From: a bacterium
GTDB taxonomy: Bacteria > Electryoneota > Electryoneia > Electryoneales > Electryoneaceae
Direction of reading: 5' to 3'
Length of the DNA: 41,373 nt
Assembly (NCBI GenBank): GCA_020444425.1
Contig: JAHLLB010000042.1
Location: forward strand, 1 to 41,373
Every line of letters starts with the position of its first letter. The stretch's first letter is position 1. The notes under the pieces were generated by a model. The model was not told the DNA's origin, made no database searches, and worked only from the letters and a program-made list of their open reading frames with translations. A program made the translations under genes and the position numbers. Positions 41,091 through 41,373 of this stretch are shown in pieces.

Positions 41091-41373
41091 GATGCCACCC
41101 CTTCAGGGTGGAGCCGCGCCACGGTCGCTCACATCCCGAAGGGTTGCCATCTGATTAGCACCGGGATTCATCCCGGGGACCGCGTCCGGCCACCCGCCCC
41201 AATCACCGATTCCACCCTGACAGGGTGGAATCGCACCACGCCAGCCCTGATGGGGCGGCACCCAGAACCCAAGGCCCAGCATCCCGAGCCCGATTTGGTG
41301 CCCGTGATAAGCCGGCGTCAGCCGGTTATCGCGGATCATCCGCCATCCAAACCGACACGTCGAGCATGCCCTC

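Larger units (their letters stand above)
40595..41373. repeat. window-end gene-free interval with hairpins
   Basis: A TTCCGTGTCGTCCGTGTATT-type short tandem repeat lies at about 40718-40747. Hairpins at the end use different stems: CCACCCCTTCAGGGTGG (about 41096-41112), ACCGGGATTCATCCCGGGG (about 41160-41178), CCACCCTGACAGGGTGG (about 41213-41229), and GCCGGCGTCAGCCGG (41311-41325) with TTATCGCGGATCATCCGC, a near-copy of the element at 8766. No gene is firmly supported, though a possible gene remnant begins at 40863. Confidence 0.65.

Overview
The window looks like a moderately GC-rich chromosome segment from an uncultured bacterium of the FCB superphylum. The evidence is three secreted proteins ending in type IX secretion (PorSS/T9SS) sorting domains of the NPFN...GR.V..L...G.Y form, a DUF4837 lipoprotein, a choice-of-anchor-V type haem protein and a DUF2723 membrane glycosyltransferase with TPRs. 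The phylum (Zixibacteria-, KSB1-, Latescibacteria- or Marinimicrobia-like) cannot be fixed by eye. No tRNA, rRNA, CRISPR array, prophage or transposase was seen.

Layout. 1-342 is a six-copy 57-bp hairpin array. It is followed by a YjbQ-family gene (minus) and a secreted DUF4350/GATase-like protein (plus). 2.1-8.7 kb is accessory: an AbiE-type type IV toxin-antitoxin pair with a duplicated operator, a RhuM gene flanked by a duplicated hutU 3' end, urocanase (hutU), and an Abi_2/HEPN gene behind a promoter-leader-terminator module that may encode a structured RNA. 9-14.4 kb carries a large T9SS cargo protein, a LolA-like periplasmic protein and accA. 14.8-18.6 kb is a compact minus-strand operon (purE, RmlD-like reductase, polyprenol-phosphate glycosyltransferase, large GT2). 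18.7-26 kb carries a DUF4837 lipoprotein, an outer-membrane beta-barrel protein, another GT2 and a 1037-aa DUF2723/TPR protein. 26.5-32.5 kb carries a mono-haem T9SS protein, two lipoproteins and a five-haem T9SS cytochrome. rplU-rpmA (33.3-33.9 kb), a STAND ATPase-TPR gene with an in-frame amber codon (34.2-36.7 kb), a beta-propeller protein and mdh follow. The last 2.3 kb has an AT-rich island (HARE-HTH/GIY-YIG nuclease plus a TGA-interrupted small membrane protein), an orphan Phd-type antitoxin and a repeat-filled end.

Two themes run through the window. First, nearly every intergenic gap is packed with short perfect hairpins. They have many unrelated stem sequences but usually the same outline: TG, then CCC...GGG, then a tail close to ATCATCCGC. 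They are often accompanied by 7-9-nt tandem repeats placed directly after stop codons. Second, defence- or conflict-type genes (AbiE pair, RhuM, Abi_2, STAND-TPR, HARE/GIY-YIG, Phd) are scattered singly between housekeeping genes. Several show recent decay or insertion scars: a duplicated hutU 3' end, in-frame TAG, in-frame TGA and a missing toxin partner.

All homology calls come from motif recognition by eye. Positions of hairpins and identity counts were made by hand and may be off by a base or two.
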